Below are positions 43,763 to 56,100 of a stretch of DNA of 64,000 nucleotides, in pieces. Position 1 is the stretch's first letter. Every line of letters begins with the position of its first letter. Under the pieces are notes generated by a model, which saw only the letters and a list, made by a program, of their open reading frames with translations, was not told the origin of the DNA and made no database searches. Both the position numbers and the translations under genes were made by a program. Source of the stretch: Cyanophora paradoxa (lineage: Eukaryota; Glaucocystophyceae; Cyanophorales; Cyanophoraceae). Location of the stretch: positions 124,001 to 188,000 of the forward strand of contig QPMI01000444.1 of the NCBI GenBank assembly GCA_004431415.1. The letters are read 5' to 3'.

Positions 43763-44022
43763 GCGGGCCCCACCCCACTGGGCCCACCCCTCCCCGCCCT
43801 GCCCCCCCCTCCCCGCTGTACCCCCTGTGTCGGTCCTCCTCTCTCCGGTTCAACTCCGCCCAAGTGCACTTTCAAGTTTCTCAGCTGCGCTGCCGTTACG
43901 AGCGCCCGGCCCTCCTGGCTCTACGCGATCGTTGCGAAGCTAAGCAGCCTACGCTAAGTTGGGCCGACAGCCTCCGAGGCCCAGGGACGCGCGTACGCGC
44001 GAAAAGCTCTGCTGTGGCAGTG

Positions 44023-45907
44023 ATGGCGGCCCCCTCGCTTTCCGAGCTGCCGTGCGAGCTCATCTCCCTCTGCCTCTCGTTTCTAGATGCACGGGAGCGC
44101 TTCCTATGCTCGGGGGTCTGTCGGGCGTTCCGCAAGGCATCCCGCCTCGCCCCGCACAGTGCTTCGCTTGAGCTCACGTGCGCTCCGAGGGCCGTGGCGT
44201 GATGAGCGCTGCTCACGTTATATTGACGCAGGGTGAATGTGGACGTGCTGTCGGGGGATGCGATCGCACGGCTGCCGGCGACAGTGCTTTCCAGCCTGCG
44301 GGGACGGCCGCTCGCAGCTGGCGACGCTCAGAAAGTGCTGATGGACCCCATATGCAGCCAGCTTAAGCGGTTTCGTTTGACGGCGGTGTTCGAAGGCCGC
44401 CCGTCCAGCCACGTCGGCGCGGTCGTCGACGCGCTTCCTCAAACGCTAGAGTCGCCGTCCAGCCACGTCGGCTCGGTCATCGACGCGCTCCCGCCAACGC
44501 TAGAGTCGCTGCGGATCACCACTCGCCGCTTTGACGGCCTGGATGACGCCGACGCTTTCCTCGCCCAGCTTCAGCTACACTCCAAGCCCTTCGCCGCGCG
44601 ACTGCGCGAGCTGCGCCTGGAGAGCGCTGTGGGCCACCATTCCCGCCTGGCGCGTATCGGCGACGTGCTGCAGGTGCCGCTGCGCCGGCTGCTCGCGTCG
44701 CGCGCGGGCTCCCCGCGAGGTGCGGGCACCGATCGCAGCGCGCGCGCACACACACAGATGCTGCGCCTGCCGTCCCTCGAGCTGCTGGACGCCGACCTGT
44801 GCAACGTCGACGCCGAGCGGCTGCTCCGGCTCCTCCCCTCCCTGCGCCGCATCGCCGGCGTCAGCCAGGGGGACGATCCCGCCAGGGGCGCCGGCGACCT
44901 GGCGGCCCTGGCCGCGCGCGGCCTCCGCTGCCACTCGCTCCACCTTGAGTGCCTCGTCCTGGGCCCCGCCGCCGCCCTCGCCCTCGCCCTCATCGACCCT
45001 CGCGGCTTCCCCGCCGGCTTCGGCGCAGGAGGCAGCTCCCGCGACGCCTCCGCCCTCCACCTGACCGACGCCACGCTCCCCGACGCCCTCCCCTCCCCCG
45101 ACTGCCTCGCCGGCGTCGAGAGGTCCGCCCCGCTCCGCGCCCCCCCCCCCCCCCCCCCCCCCCACGACCTTCAATCCTCGCCTGCCCGCAGCTGACGCGC
45201 CCCGCACACAGCATCTACGTCATCGACTGCATGAACCTGGGTTGCGCTGCCCTCCGCTGGCTGACAGGTGCGCCCCTTCGGCTCGCGCTTGCACCCCCGC
45301 CTCGGAGCTCCGCCCCGCATCCTGACGCGCCAGGCCGCAGGCGGGCCACACGTTCCGACGCTGAAGCGGATGGTGTTCGATTGCTCGGTTGACTGCGCGC
45401 CCCGTGCGCCCTGCCCCGCCCCGGTCCTGCTCTCCGCCCCTCACGCCGCTGCGCATGCACGCGCCGGCGCCTCAGGCCAGCTGCTCGAGGCCGTCGAGAG
45501 CTTGCCGGAGGGCGTCAGCGTGGAGATATATGTCCAGCGCGGATGGCGCGTCGCGATCGCCCCCGCCCCGTCCGGCCCTCCCGCCCTGACGGCGAGCTCG
45601 GCGGGCCCCGCGCAGGGCGGTTGAGGAGCTGGTGCACCTCTTCGACGCGGCGCAGCGGTCCCCGCGGCTGCTCCGCGACATCCGCATCTGCCACTGGGGC
45701 CCCCGCCTCCCGGCCCCCGTCGAAGCCGCCCAGGAGCGCTACGTCGCCGCCGTGGTGCGCCCCCACTCGCCGCGGCCGTGGCCCTAACGCCGCCTTCTCT
45801 CGCGGCCGACGTCGACCCCTGCCTCGCAGGAGGAGTTTACGCGACAGCAGTCGGCAGCGGAGAGCCCCGCGGCGACGTCGCCCGACGCGGCCGCCCCCAG
45901 CTCGTGA
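44023..45907 (+). CDS. F-box protein with leucine-rich C-terminal region
   Basis: Likely substrate receptor of an SCF ubiquitin ligase. Exon 1 opens MAAPSLSELPCELISLCLSF, LDARERFLCSGVCRAFRKAS, a good F-box. After an intron (donor GTGCGC, about 44187-44229) TVNVDVLSGDAIARLPATVL starts a long leucine-rich stretch: LESLRITTRRFDGLDDADAF, AARLRELRLESAVGHHSRLA, LPSLELLDADLCNVDAERLL, RLLPSLRRIAGVSQG, GLRCHSLHLECLVLGPAAAL. Later exons: SIYVIDCMNLGCAALRWLTG; LLEAVESLPEGVSVEIYVQR; ELVHLFDAAQRSPRLLRDIR. It ends QQSAAESPAATSPDAAAPSS. A near-duplicate 28-residue block (SSHVGxVxDALPxTLES, 44405-44510) is repeated in tandem. A run of about 22 C lies in an intron at 45141-45163. Confidence 0.75.
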
Positions 45908-46014
45908 ACGGGCCAAGTTCTCCTCGCCCCTCTCGCGAGAGCGGGCTCGCGCGGCGGCGTGTCTTCAAATAGATATTTCGCATCGTGATAATCACGCGGA
46001 CTACAGCAAGCACT
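45867..46014 (+). repeat. Direct repeat X, copy 1
   Basis: 148 bases identical to 46540-46687. It spans the last 41 bases of the F-box coding sequence and its 3' flank. Confidence 0.92.
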
Positions 46015-46138
46015 TAACTCACTCGGCTTATTTCTCGCGCGGGTAAGACTCTGAGATCTAGATCAGGATCGTATGCTGGAGATATCTGATTTGAATATAC
46101 TGCCGGCCGTACACTCTAGGTGACTACAATTGGATGCC
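46014..46138 (+). repeat. Direct repeat Y, copy 1
   Basis: Matches 46409-46541 except for an 8-base insertion (around ACTACGGT) in the second copy. Confidence 0.9.
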
Positions 46139-46408
46139 TGTAAACGATCAGGGGGCTGCACACGAGGCTAAGGTCTGTGACTAGACCGACAGCTACGAGG
46201 GTGCTGGCCTCTGGGCGCCTCAAGGGACGGTGTGGGCGGGAAACGCGAAATTGAGGCGGCTCGGGCGCCGCGCTTGCGTGCGAAAACGCGTATGGGTACG
46301 CTAGTACAAGTTGACTACCTGAATCAAATTCGGAACTTGAAGTTTAGACTGCGAAACGGGGCTCGAACAGCCGGCTCGCTAACCTCAGTAAATCTACTTT
46401 ACTACCCA

Positions 46409-46541
46409 TTAACTCACTCGGCTTATTTCTCGCGCGGGTAAGACTCTGAGATCTAGATCAGGATCGTATGCTGGAGATATCTGATTTGAATATACTGCCG
46501 GCCGTACTACGGTACACTCTAGGTGACTACAATTGGATGCC
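46409..46541 (+). repeat. Direct repeat Y, copy 2
   Basis: Same orientation as copy 1; followed directly by X copy 2, whereas in the first array X precedes Y. Confidence 0.9.
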
Positions 46542-46687
46542 GCGGCGACGTCGCCCGACGCGGCCGCCCCCAGCTCGTGAACGGGCCAAGTTCTCCTCGC
46601 CCCTCTCGCGAGAGCGGGCTCGCGCGGCGGCGTGTCTTCAAATAGATATTTCGCATCGTGATAATCACGCGGACTACAGCAAGCACT
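46540..46687 (+). repeat. Direct repeat X, copy 2
   Basis: Identical to 45867-46014, including the last coding bases and stop of the F-box gene, now detached from it. Confidence 0.92.
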
Positions 46688-47162
46688 AAACGGTTCTGAC
46701 TGGACAAAGCTACTGGGCTAGTAGGTGAACGCTAGGGGGAGGCGGACGGGGCGGGATCCGCCCGCGTGTTACGCTGCGACGAGCTGCCTGCTCGGGTGGT
46801 TTGGTTGCCGTCGGGGGTTGCTTGAGCCCGGCCGGCAGCCGCGCAGGTGGTACGCGGGGCGGGCGGCGCCGCGGGACGGGCGCCAGGATGAAAGTGTCGC
46901 CGGCGCCGGCATCAGCCGGGGCGTGCCGGGGTGCGGTGCGACTAGCAGCGCGCTGGGTAGGTGGTTGCCTTCGGGGGGGTTGCTTGAGAGCCCAGCGGCC
47001 GCCTCGCGGGGCGGCACGCGGTCGGCGGATGCGGCGACGGGACGTAGACGGGAGGCGGAGGGGGCAGGACGGGGGCGGCGGCGGAGAAGGGGGACGAGAG
47101 GAGAAAGGAGGGCGGAGGCCGGGGCGGGGGAGGGCGCGGAGGCTCGCGGGGCGGCGGGGCCC

Positions 47163-50100
47163 TCAGTCGTCGGACATGAGGAGGGCGACGCCGGCGAGGA
47201 CCCACTTGTGCTCGGGATCGTTCGACTTGAGCGTCGCGCTGAAGACGTACGTGAAGCCGCGGAGCGAGTTGAGGTAGACGGGGCACTCGTAGATGCCCTT
47301 GGCGGGCCGGTCCTCGACCTTGACGGCGGTGACGTGGACGACGGGGACGGCGGGGTGCAGCTCCTTCATGGCCGAGTCGCGGAGGCAGCCCTCCTCGAGG
47401 TCCAGGCCGGCCCCCTCCAGGAAGAAGCCGTGCACGTAGACGCCCTCCGCCGGCGGCTGCCCGTTGCTCGCCTCCAGCTTCTCGGGCCAGAGCTTGGTGA
47501 CGTCGGTGAGGAGGGACATGCGGTCGAGCGGCTGGTTCGTCTTGCGGGCCGTCACTTGCATGACCGCCGTGAGGAAGGACATCGGGTTGAAGAGGCCCGG
47601 GATCCAGACCGAGACCGGCAGCTGCTGCGTGACAGCCCACTTCGAGAGCTGCGGGGGACCGGCGCGCGTCAGAGCGGAAGAGACGCGCGCGGGGGGGTGG
47701 GGAATGAAAGGGGGCCTGCCTGCTCAACGCGGCGGAGGAGGTCGTTGAACCAGGTGCCGAGGCGCTTGAGGGAGGGGTACGCGTACTTCTCCCACTGGGC
47801 GGGGACGCGGTCGAGGAATAGGGCGGTGGAGAGGGCCTCCATCGCCTCGGAGATGTTGAGGGCGCCGGCGAGGCCGAGCTTGAGCTCGTTGAGCGTCCGC
47901 CGGATCTCGGAGAGGAGGATGTTCATGCGCTCGCACTCCTGGAGGAAGACGCAGACGAAGGGCGACTTGTCCTCCACCCGCGAGTTGATCTCGATGAGGT
48001 TGAAGTCCTCGGGCAGGCGCGCCAGCAGGCCCTCGAGGATCTCGCTCACGCGCTCCTCCTTCGAGGCGCCGCCGCCGCCCGACGAGGCGCCCTGCAGCTC
48101 GAGGATCGTCTTGAAGAGGGTCTCCCCCTCGAGCGTCAGGAAGTTGATCTCGGCGTTGGGGTGCAGCCCGAAGAGGACGGGCGACTCGAGCGGGAGGGCC
48201 GTCTCGATGTAGTTCTTGTAGAAGTCGTAGTCGCCCGGGTCGGGGCTCTTGAAGGCCGGCGCCATCTCCATCTTGGCGAGGAGCTCCTTGCGGAGGAGGA
48301 CCTTGAGGTAGGTCGAGCAGGTGCGGCGGTCCCACTTGTCGGTGATGTGCCCGCCGTACATGATCTCGCCGAACATGTACCGGATGTCCTCCCACGGCAC
48401 CTGCTCGTTCGCCTCGAGGTAGTTGTAGAGCACGTCGGCGCAGATCGTGAGGTCGCCCGTGTTGAAGCTGTAGTAGCGGGACCAGCCCTGCGAGCCGAAC
48501 TTGCGGCGCCCGAGCACCAGCGCGTGGAAGAAGCAGAGCGCGAAGAGGCAGGAGCGGTACTCGTTCTTCTTCGAGCAGCGGTCCAGGAACTCCTGGTTGA
48601 AGTTGCCGAACGCGCGCCGCAGGTTCGCCTGCCGGGCCCGCCGGGGTCAGCGAGGCGGGCGGCGGGGAGAAAGGGGCGGGGGCGGGCGGACCTTGAGGTC
48701 CTGGGGCGGCTCGTTGGTGATCTTGACGGAGGACTGGAGGATGGACTGGGGCACGACGGGGAGGAGCGGGTCGCCGAGCGGCTCGGCGGAGACGAAGCAG
48801 CGGAAGTCGGCGTGGCCCGACTCGGCGGCCGCCTCCAGCTTGCGCTCGAGGGTGGGGAGCCAGCGCTGCATGAGGTGGACGTTCTGGAGGAAGACCCAGC
48901 CGCCCTCCTGCATGCGCTTGTCGAGCGCCTCCTCGGCAATCGCCTCCTGGCCCTGCCCCATGGAGATGTTCACGAAGCGCCCGTTCTCCTCCGTGAACTC
49001 GAGCTCCTTGCCCAGGCGCTCCACGTCCAGCACGTAGTTGGCGCCCGGGAAGAGGGTGAAGAACATGGGCACGGCGGGGCCCGTCTCCGGGTACACGACC
49101 TTGATGTCGAACTGCTCCGAGTCGACGTAGCGGTCGCCCATCGTGGCGCGCACGAAGTCGCCGATGGCGCCCGACATGCGGTCGGCGCGCAGGGCCCGCA
49201 CGAGGAGCATCTTGCGGAAGGGCGTCAGCTGGTTGTACTCGCCGGGGAGGTCCGCCCGCTCCGGCTTCTCCTCCGCGATCCACTTCTTCCAGTGCACGCG
49301 GCCCGTCCCGTCGATGTCCTCCAGGATCTTGGTGAAGTTGGGGAGCTCCTTGAGGGCGCAGAGGCCCGACCACATGTTCTCCGTCAGGAACTCCTGCAGC
49401 TTCTCGGACATGGGCGGCGGCGTCGGGTGCTTCTTGCCGTAGATGAGGTACTCGACCTCGGCGGCCTCGAGGGCGGCCGCCTTGACGAGGATCTTGAGGC
49501 AGAGCTGCGTCGCCACGATGAGCTTGTGCTTCTCGAAGAGCCCGCGTCGCACGTAGTTGAAGACGTTGTACGTGATCGACTCGGTCACGTTCGCGAGGCG
49601 CTCCTTGAGGTTGCCGTCGGCCGGCTGCTGCGCCAGGTCGATGGCCCGCTCGAAGACGACGATGAAGGAGGCCAGCGAGTACTGGTAGAAGGTGTGCACG
49701 CGGACGAGCGAGTTCATGAGGAAGAAGATGAGGGAGCCGCGCGCCGCCACCGAGCGGTACGACTCGCGCGCCTCGTTGATCTGCGCCTCCGTCGCGATGG
49801 CGACCTTGACCTTCTCCCCGATCTCCGTCGCGATCAGCTTCGTCTTCTCGAGGTTCTCGATGAGCTCAACGTCCTCGAGGATGTCGCCCTGCGCGTTGGA
49901 GAGGCGGAAGAGCAGGTCGTCCTCCAGCTCCTTCAGCTTGATCTTGAACTCGTTCTGCTGCTGGATGAGCGCGCTCTTCTGCTCCTCCAGGTCCGGCCGC
50001 TCCTTCCGCACGACGCGGGCGAGCAGTTGGTCCTCCAGCCCGTCCTCCGTCACCGTGAAGTTGATGAGCGTCGTCTCGGCCTGGATCTCGGGCGGGTAGT

Positions 50101-53100
50101 GCGGGTTCGCCAGCTTCGTGTGGAGGATGAGGCGGAAGTTGGGGTGGTACTCGACCTCCTTGTCGCCGAGGCGGACGAAGAGGTTGCGGCCCTTCTTGAA
50201 GGTGTTGCGGCCCAGCACGGGGTAGAGCACGGCGTCGATCTTCTCACCGATGTTCTCGATGAGGAGCGGGCGCCCGTTCTCGAGGGCGAGCTCCAGCTCG
50301 TTGAGCATCTTCTTCTGGCCCAGGCGCACCACCTTGAGGTCGTTCTTCGCCTCGCGCTCCTTGATCCATGCGATGCCCTGCAGCTGCGGGTCCACCATGA
50401 GGGGCCACCGCGCGCAGTTCGTGAGGATCGTGCCTGCGGCCCGGGCGGTCGGTCAGCGCGCGGCGCGGGGGGGGCAGGGGGGTGCGGCGCGGGGCGGACC
50501 GTTCTCGACGGAGACGCGGTCCGAGGGGAGGCCCTGGGTGGCCCAGACGGCCATCTCGGCGTCGTTGGTAAGGATGGCGAGCGGGTCGGGGTTCGTCGTC
50601 GAGCTCATCGGGATCTTGTTGTTGACCATCCACGGGATCCACTTCTCGCGCAGCAGCTGGTTGCGGAAGCGGTTGTTGAAGCCGCCGATGTACGAGACGA
50701 AGGCGGAGGAGAGGAGGACGTCGCCGACGAGGACGCCGAGCTTGGCCTTGAGGTCGTCCACGCCCTGCGCCCAGCGGGTGTTCTCGCTCGCGAGGGCCGT
50801 CACGAGGCGCTGCGCCAGGCTGAGCTTGTTCTGGCAGCGCTCCGCCTCGGCGATGACGGCGTCCTTGGCCGCCGTCACCTCGTCGAACTCCTTGATGAGC
50901 ACCTCGAGCTTCTCGTTCAGCTCCTTCACCTTGGCCTCGGCGTCCGCCTTCTGCGTGTTCGCGTCCTGCAGCTGCTGCTCGGCAGCCGCGAGGGCGCGGC
51001 GCTTCGGCTCGACCTCCGAGACGATGTCGTAGTAGATGACGATGTTGACGACCCACTCGCAGAGGCCGGCGGCCGCCTTGGACTTGTTCATCACGTTCTC
51101 GCCCTTGAAGTCGGGCATGTTCGTGTACTGCCGCACCGCCTTGAAGTTGGCCGGCGAGACCTTCTCGGCGTCGATCACGCTCTTGAAGTCCTTCAGGTCC
51201 GCCATGAAGCGGTCGACCGAGGCCATCGACTTCTGCGCCGCCTGCCACGAGCGGTCCTTGGCGACGCCCGAGGGCGGGCTCAGGAGCACGAGCACGGCGG
51301 CCGTGATGCTGTCGACGCCGCTCGGGGGCGTCTTGAGGGACTTGAGCTCCGTCAGGTCCTTCTTGGAGAGCGTGTTGAGCGCCTCCTGGGCCTTGGCGAC
51401 GGCCGGCTCGGCCTTGGCGAGGTCCGCCGCGCACTCCTCCTGCTTCTTGGTGACCTCCTCGGCGATGCGCGCGCACTCCTCGGCCGTCACCGCCGCCTTG
51501 GACGACTCCTCCTCCACGACGCTCTTCTCGTTGCCGACGCGCGTCGCGATCGCCTCCGCCTCCGCCTTCTTCGTCTCGACCTCCACCATCTTCACCTTGA
51601 GCTCCTCCTCGAGCACCGCGACGTCCTTCGCGGTCGTCTGGAGCTTGGTCAGACCGTTCTGCAGGCGGTCGATCTGCTGCGTGAGGTTCTCCCGCTTCTT
51701 GTGCAGCATGCTCTTGAAGAGCTTGATCATCTCCAGGAACGACTTGGGCGTCGTGTAGTTGTAGCGCCGCTCCTGCTCCAGGTAGTGCACCGACGCCTCG
51801 TTCACCGTCTGGCGGGGGCCGGCGCCGTCAGCGGGGCGCGCACGCAGAGGCGGCGCGGCGGGTGCGAGGGAGGGGCACCTGGAAGGCGTTGGGCATGAAG
51901 CGCGTGACGGCGTCGCGGACCTCGTCGCTGCCGAGCTCCTCGCCGCCAAGGAAGCGCTTGGCGACGGAGAGCAGGGCCTCCTCGGGCCACGGCTGGAACC
52001 AGTCGATGACGGTGCAGCCGACGAGCGCGGGGAAGCGCCGGGCGCGGACGCGGAAGGCGTCGCCGACGGGGGAGAAGCAGAGGACCATGTGGAGGTTCGC
52101 CCGGACCTTGTCGTGGAAGTACTCGAGGCAGTTCTCGCGGGTGTCGGGCTTGCCGGCGGCCTTGACCTTGCCGCGCACGCTGTTGATGATGTTCTCCTTG
52201 TCCTCGGGGGTCCAGAGCTCGTTGATCTCGCCGGACGAGAGGAGGTCGTTGATGTAGACGAGGAACTTCTCCTCGGTGATCTGCGAGTCCGTGAAGAGGA
52301 ACATGACGGACTCCTCCTTGAGGCCCGTCTTGAAGTAGAGCTGGCGCAGGTCCTCCTTCAGCTCGTTCACCCCGTAGCTCGCCGAGATCGTGACCTGGAA
52401 GACCGAGTAGCCGCAGATGTGCGCCGCCAGGCGGGAGAGCGACTGCTTGCCGGAGCCGCCGACGCCGACGAGGAGGGCGTGCCCGCTCGGGTTGGTGATG
52501 ACGCGGGAGATGCGGCAGACGTGCTTCATGGCGTCCTCGAAGAGCACGAGGTTCATGACGGCGTTCGTCTCGTTGTACTCGTTCAGCGCCTCGTCCAGGA
52601 TCTTCTTCAGGTCGTCGAACGAGTTGACCTTGTTGTAGACGCGCTCCGCGAGGCCGCCGGCGAAGTGCGAGAAGACGAGGGGCTCGGTGAAGAGGAGGTC
52701 GGGGTCGAACTCCTTCAGGTACTTCTTGCAGACCTCCTTCGCGATCTTGCGGAAGCTGACGAGGTCGCCCGGCGAGACGAGCAGGTCGCCGTACACGCGC
52801 TCGCTCTCGTGGAGCCACAGCTTGGAGAACTTCATGGGGTCCTTGAAGTTCTCGGGCAGGCTCATAAGGATGCCCTGGAAGACGTTGGAGAGGTGGCGGA
52901 TGTTGAACTCGTAGTGGAAGTTGATGGCCGTCTTGCGGAACGTCGAGGCGACCTTGGAGTGGAGGTCGAGGGCGCCCGAGAGGACCTTCTGCGCCATCTT
53001 CTGGATGCTGTCGTCGAAGGGCCGCAGGTGACCCTCCAGGAAGGTCTGGTAGATCGTCATCAGCGACTCCTGCCCGGGGAAGGCGATGGGCATGATGTAG

Positions 53101-56100
53101 AAGTGGCGCTGGAGGCGCGGGTTGATGTTGAAGGAGCCGGCCGTCGGGTTCATGCAGCTGACGTACTGGCAGTTGTGCACCAGCTTCAGCGTCAGCTTGT
53201 TCCGGTCGTACCTGCGCGCCCCCGCGTCGGCGCGCGTTCCTTCCAGGGGGCGAGAGCGGCGCGCAAGCACCAGTGGCCGTAGTCCATGTGCTGGCGGAGC
53301 AGCTCGATGGGCGACTGGGTCATGTACGGGTCGAGCATGGGCATGTTCAGGTCGTCCACTGCGGGCCCGGGAAGGTGAGGCGACTGCAGGCGGCAGAAAC
53401 GGAGGGGAAAGAACGCGGGGGGCGCGGACCGAAGTAGATGAGCTTCTTGGTGCCCGGCGGGCCGTAGTTCTTGCCGGCCTTCTTCTCGAGCGGCTGCTCG
53501 AGCGCGTTCTGCAGCGAGAGCGAGTCCGTGAAGTAGTTGAAGTTGATCTGGGCGGGGCGAGGGCGGCGGTGAGTCCGGGGGACAGGGCGCGGCGGCGGGA
53601 CGCGGCGGGGCGGGGCGGGGCGCACGATGGTCGAGAGCGTGTCCTCGTTGAGGTTGCGGAGCTTGTCCTTGACGAGCTGGGTCTTGCCGCAGCCGGCGGG
53701 GCCGACGAGCAGCACCGGGTGCTGCCGCTCCACCATGCTGTCCAGGAAGTAGCGGCTGCAGAGGGTCTCCTGCGTCTGGACCATGACGCTGCTCATCGAC
53801 GTCTGACGCGAGTCGAACTCGACCTTGGTGACGAGCTGCGACCACGGGTTGAACTTGCGCGTCTTGTCGTCCACGTAGAAGTCGAAGACCGTCGTCTTCG
53901 TCTTCGTCGGGAAGCGGACTGTCTTCCACTCGTCCTTCCACCAGTTGTTGAACTTGGTACGGCAGTCGTTGCTCGGGTCCGTCACGAGGGTCGCGCCGAA
54001 GCACCACACGCACGCGAACGAGAAGTAGACCTCCACCGCGAACTTGTCGATCGGCTGCCCCGGCGGGAAGTTCGCGTTGCCCACCATCCCCTCGAGCATG
54101 TAGCACAGGCTCTGCACCATGTCTGCGCGGGGGGCGTCAGCGCCGGCGCCCCCCCAAAGAAGGCGCGGTTGAGATCGCGGGGCAGCGCACTGAAGTCGAG
54201 GACGGGGAGGACGTGCTTGAAGTTCTTCTTGACGAAGATGAGGGTGGGGCCGACGTACTTCTCGAACATCTCCGTGAGGGCCTCGCGCATCTCATCGCTG
54301 AACTCCTCGCGGTTCTGGATCCACGAGGCGACGAACGACTGCCACTGGGACTGGCTCTCCGAGATGTAGAGGATGCCGGCGCGGGAGACGGTGGCCGGCG
54401 TCGCGAACTTGAGGTCGCGGATCTCGAAGATGAGGCGCATGTTGGGCAGCAGCGAGATGCGCTCGTTGGAGGCGAGCGTCAGGATCTTGTTGTCGTCCAT
54501 GACGGAGTTCATGGACTCGATCCAGTTGGCGTCGAGGTCGCCGTCCAGGATGATCCACTTCGGGTTCGGGTCCGGGTTGTTGGCGAACTCGCGCATGATG
54601 TTCGAGAGGAGGCCGTCCTTCCACTCGCGCGTGGCCAGCTGCACGTAGCCGTACAGCTCGTTCGACGTGATGGCCTTGGGCGAGAGGTCCTTCACCGACG
54701 TCTTCTTGCCGGTCTTGGACTGCGCCTTGGCGAGGGTCTTGTAAACCTGCGTCTTGCCGCAGCCGGAGGGCCCGATGGTGAAGACGCAGTGGCGGATGGC
54801 GAGGAGCTCCTCCAGCTGGACGACGCGGTTGATGAAATCCTCCTCGGGCTGCAGGTGCGACTCGATGCACGTCTGCCGCACGACCTCCTCGAACTCCATG
54901 TTGCGCTTGCGCGGGATGTCCACCCCGGGGAAGAGGTCCCCGATGAGGCCCATGAAGACGACCAGGTCGTCCGAGTAGATCTTCGGCAGGTTGAAGTCGC
55001 GGAGCGCGCGCATGAGCAGCGCGTGCTCCGAGACCGTCGGCTCGGCGCGCTTGAAGGCACCGGCAACGACCAGCACCGACTTGATGGCGCGGAGGCCCCT
55101 GCGCGAGGCGCGAGTCGGCGATAGAGGAAACGGAAACCAACCGGGTCGGGGGCGCACCAGTCGTAGTGGTCCTGCTTGGAGAGGAGGTCCTTGAGAAGGG
55201 CGTAGAGGGTGACGAACTTGCGGGCCAGGACCTTGGCGTCGATGTACCCCTCCGCCATGAGCATGTTCTCGCAGATGAGCTCGAGGTCGGGCACGACGAC
55301 CGTCACGGGGCGGAAGAGCGCCTTGAGCGACTCGGGCAGCTCGGTACGGCCGAGGTAGCCGGGGTTCATCGTGATGTACGCGCCGCAGGTCGGGTCGAGG
55401 TTCGTCGGGGTGCCCAGGAAGTTGAAGACCTCCTTCTTCTCCTTGATGGCATCCAGGATGCACTTGAACTGGACCGAGCACACGGAGAGCACCTCGGCGG
55501 GCAGGCGGTTGAACTCGTCGAAGCAGCCCCAGGAGCCCGACGAGGCGAGGCCCTTGAAGATGTCGCCCATCGTGCGGTAGTCCATCTGGTCCGAGCAGTT
55601 GAAGACGTACACGGCCTTGCCGAGCTGCGAGGCCAGGTCCTTCGTCGTCTCCGTCTTGCCCGTGCCGGCGGGGCCGGCGGGGGCGCAGCCCATGATCAGG
55701 TGGAGGGACTGAGTGGCGGTGATGTAGATGCGATCCGTCAGCGGGGTGATCACGAGGCGCGGGCCGTTGCCGAGGTACTCGTAGCCGTAGCGGAACTCGG
55801 CGTCGCAGATGTTGATGAAGCAGTCCTTCCTCTCCTCGTCCCAGCGGATGCGGAGCTGCGACTGCCAGGCGAACGACTCGTGCGTCGAGACGCCGTCGCG
55901 GACGACGTTGGCGATAACGTCGCGGGCGTGCGTGTCCATGGTGATGAGGCACATGACCTTCTGACGGTCGCCGCGCTCGAGCTTGCCCTGCACGAGCTTG
56001 ATGAGCTCCGTGAGCTGGTCGATCTGGCGCTTGTTGTAGTCCTTGAGGGCGTCGGCCTTGCCCTTCATGAACTCCTCGAAGGCGGCGAAGACCTCGTTGG

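Larger units (their letters stand above)
45908..47162. other. Intergenic, 1.25 kb, with X-Y-Z-Y-X direct-repeat array
   Basis: Between the F-box gene and the dynein 3' end. 45867-46687 is a repeat array; 46690-47160 is G-rich with two partly matching GGTTGCxTTCGGGGGTTGCTTGAG-like phrases (46801-46828, 46958-46989). No gene is supported. Confidence 0.6.

Noticed and set aside
48161-51898. A 1245-codon open frame on the + strand, and other very long + strand frames up to 59652
   Set aside because: They lie antisense to the dynein motor exons. Extreme GC at third positions keeps the opposite frames open. Their Leu/Arg/Val/Glu-rich composition shows no domain, while the minus strand encodes all dynein motifs.
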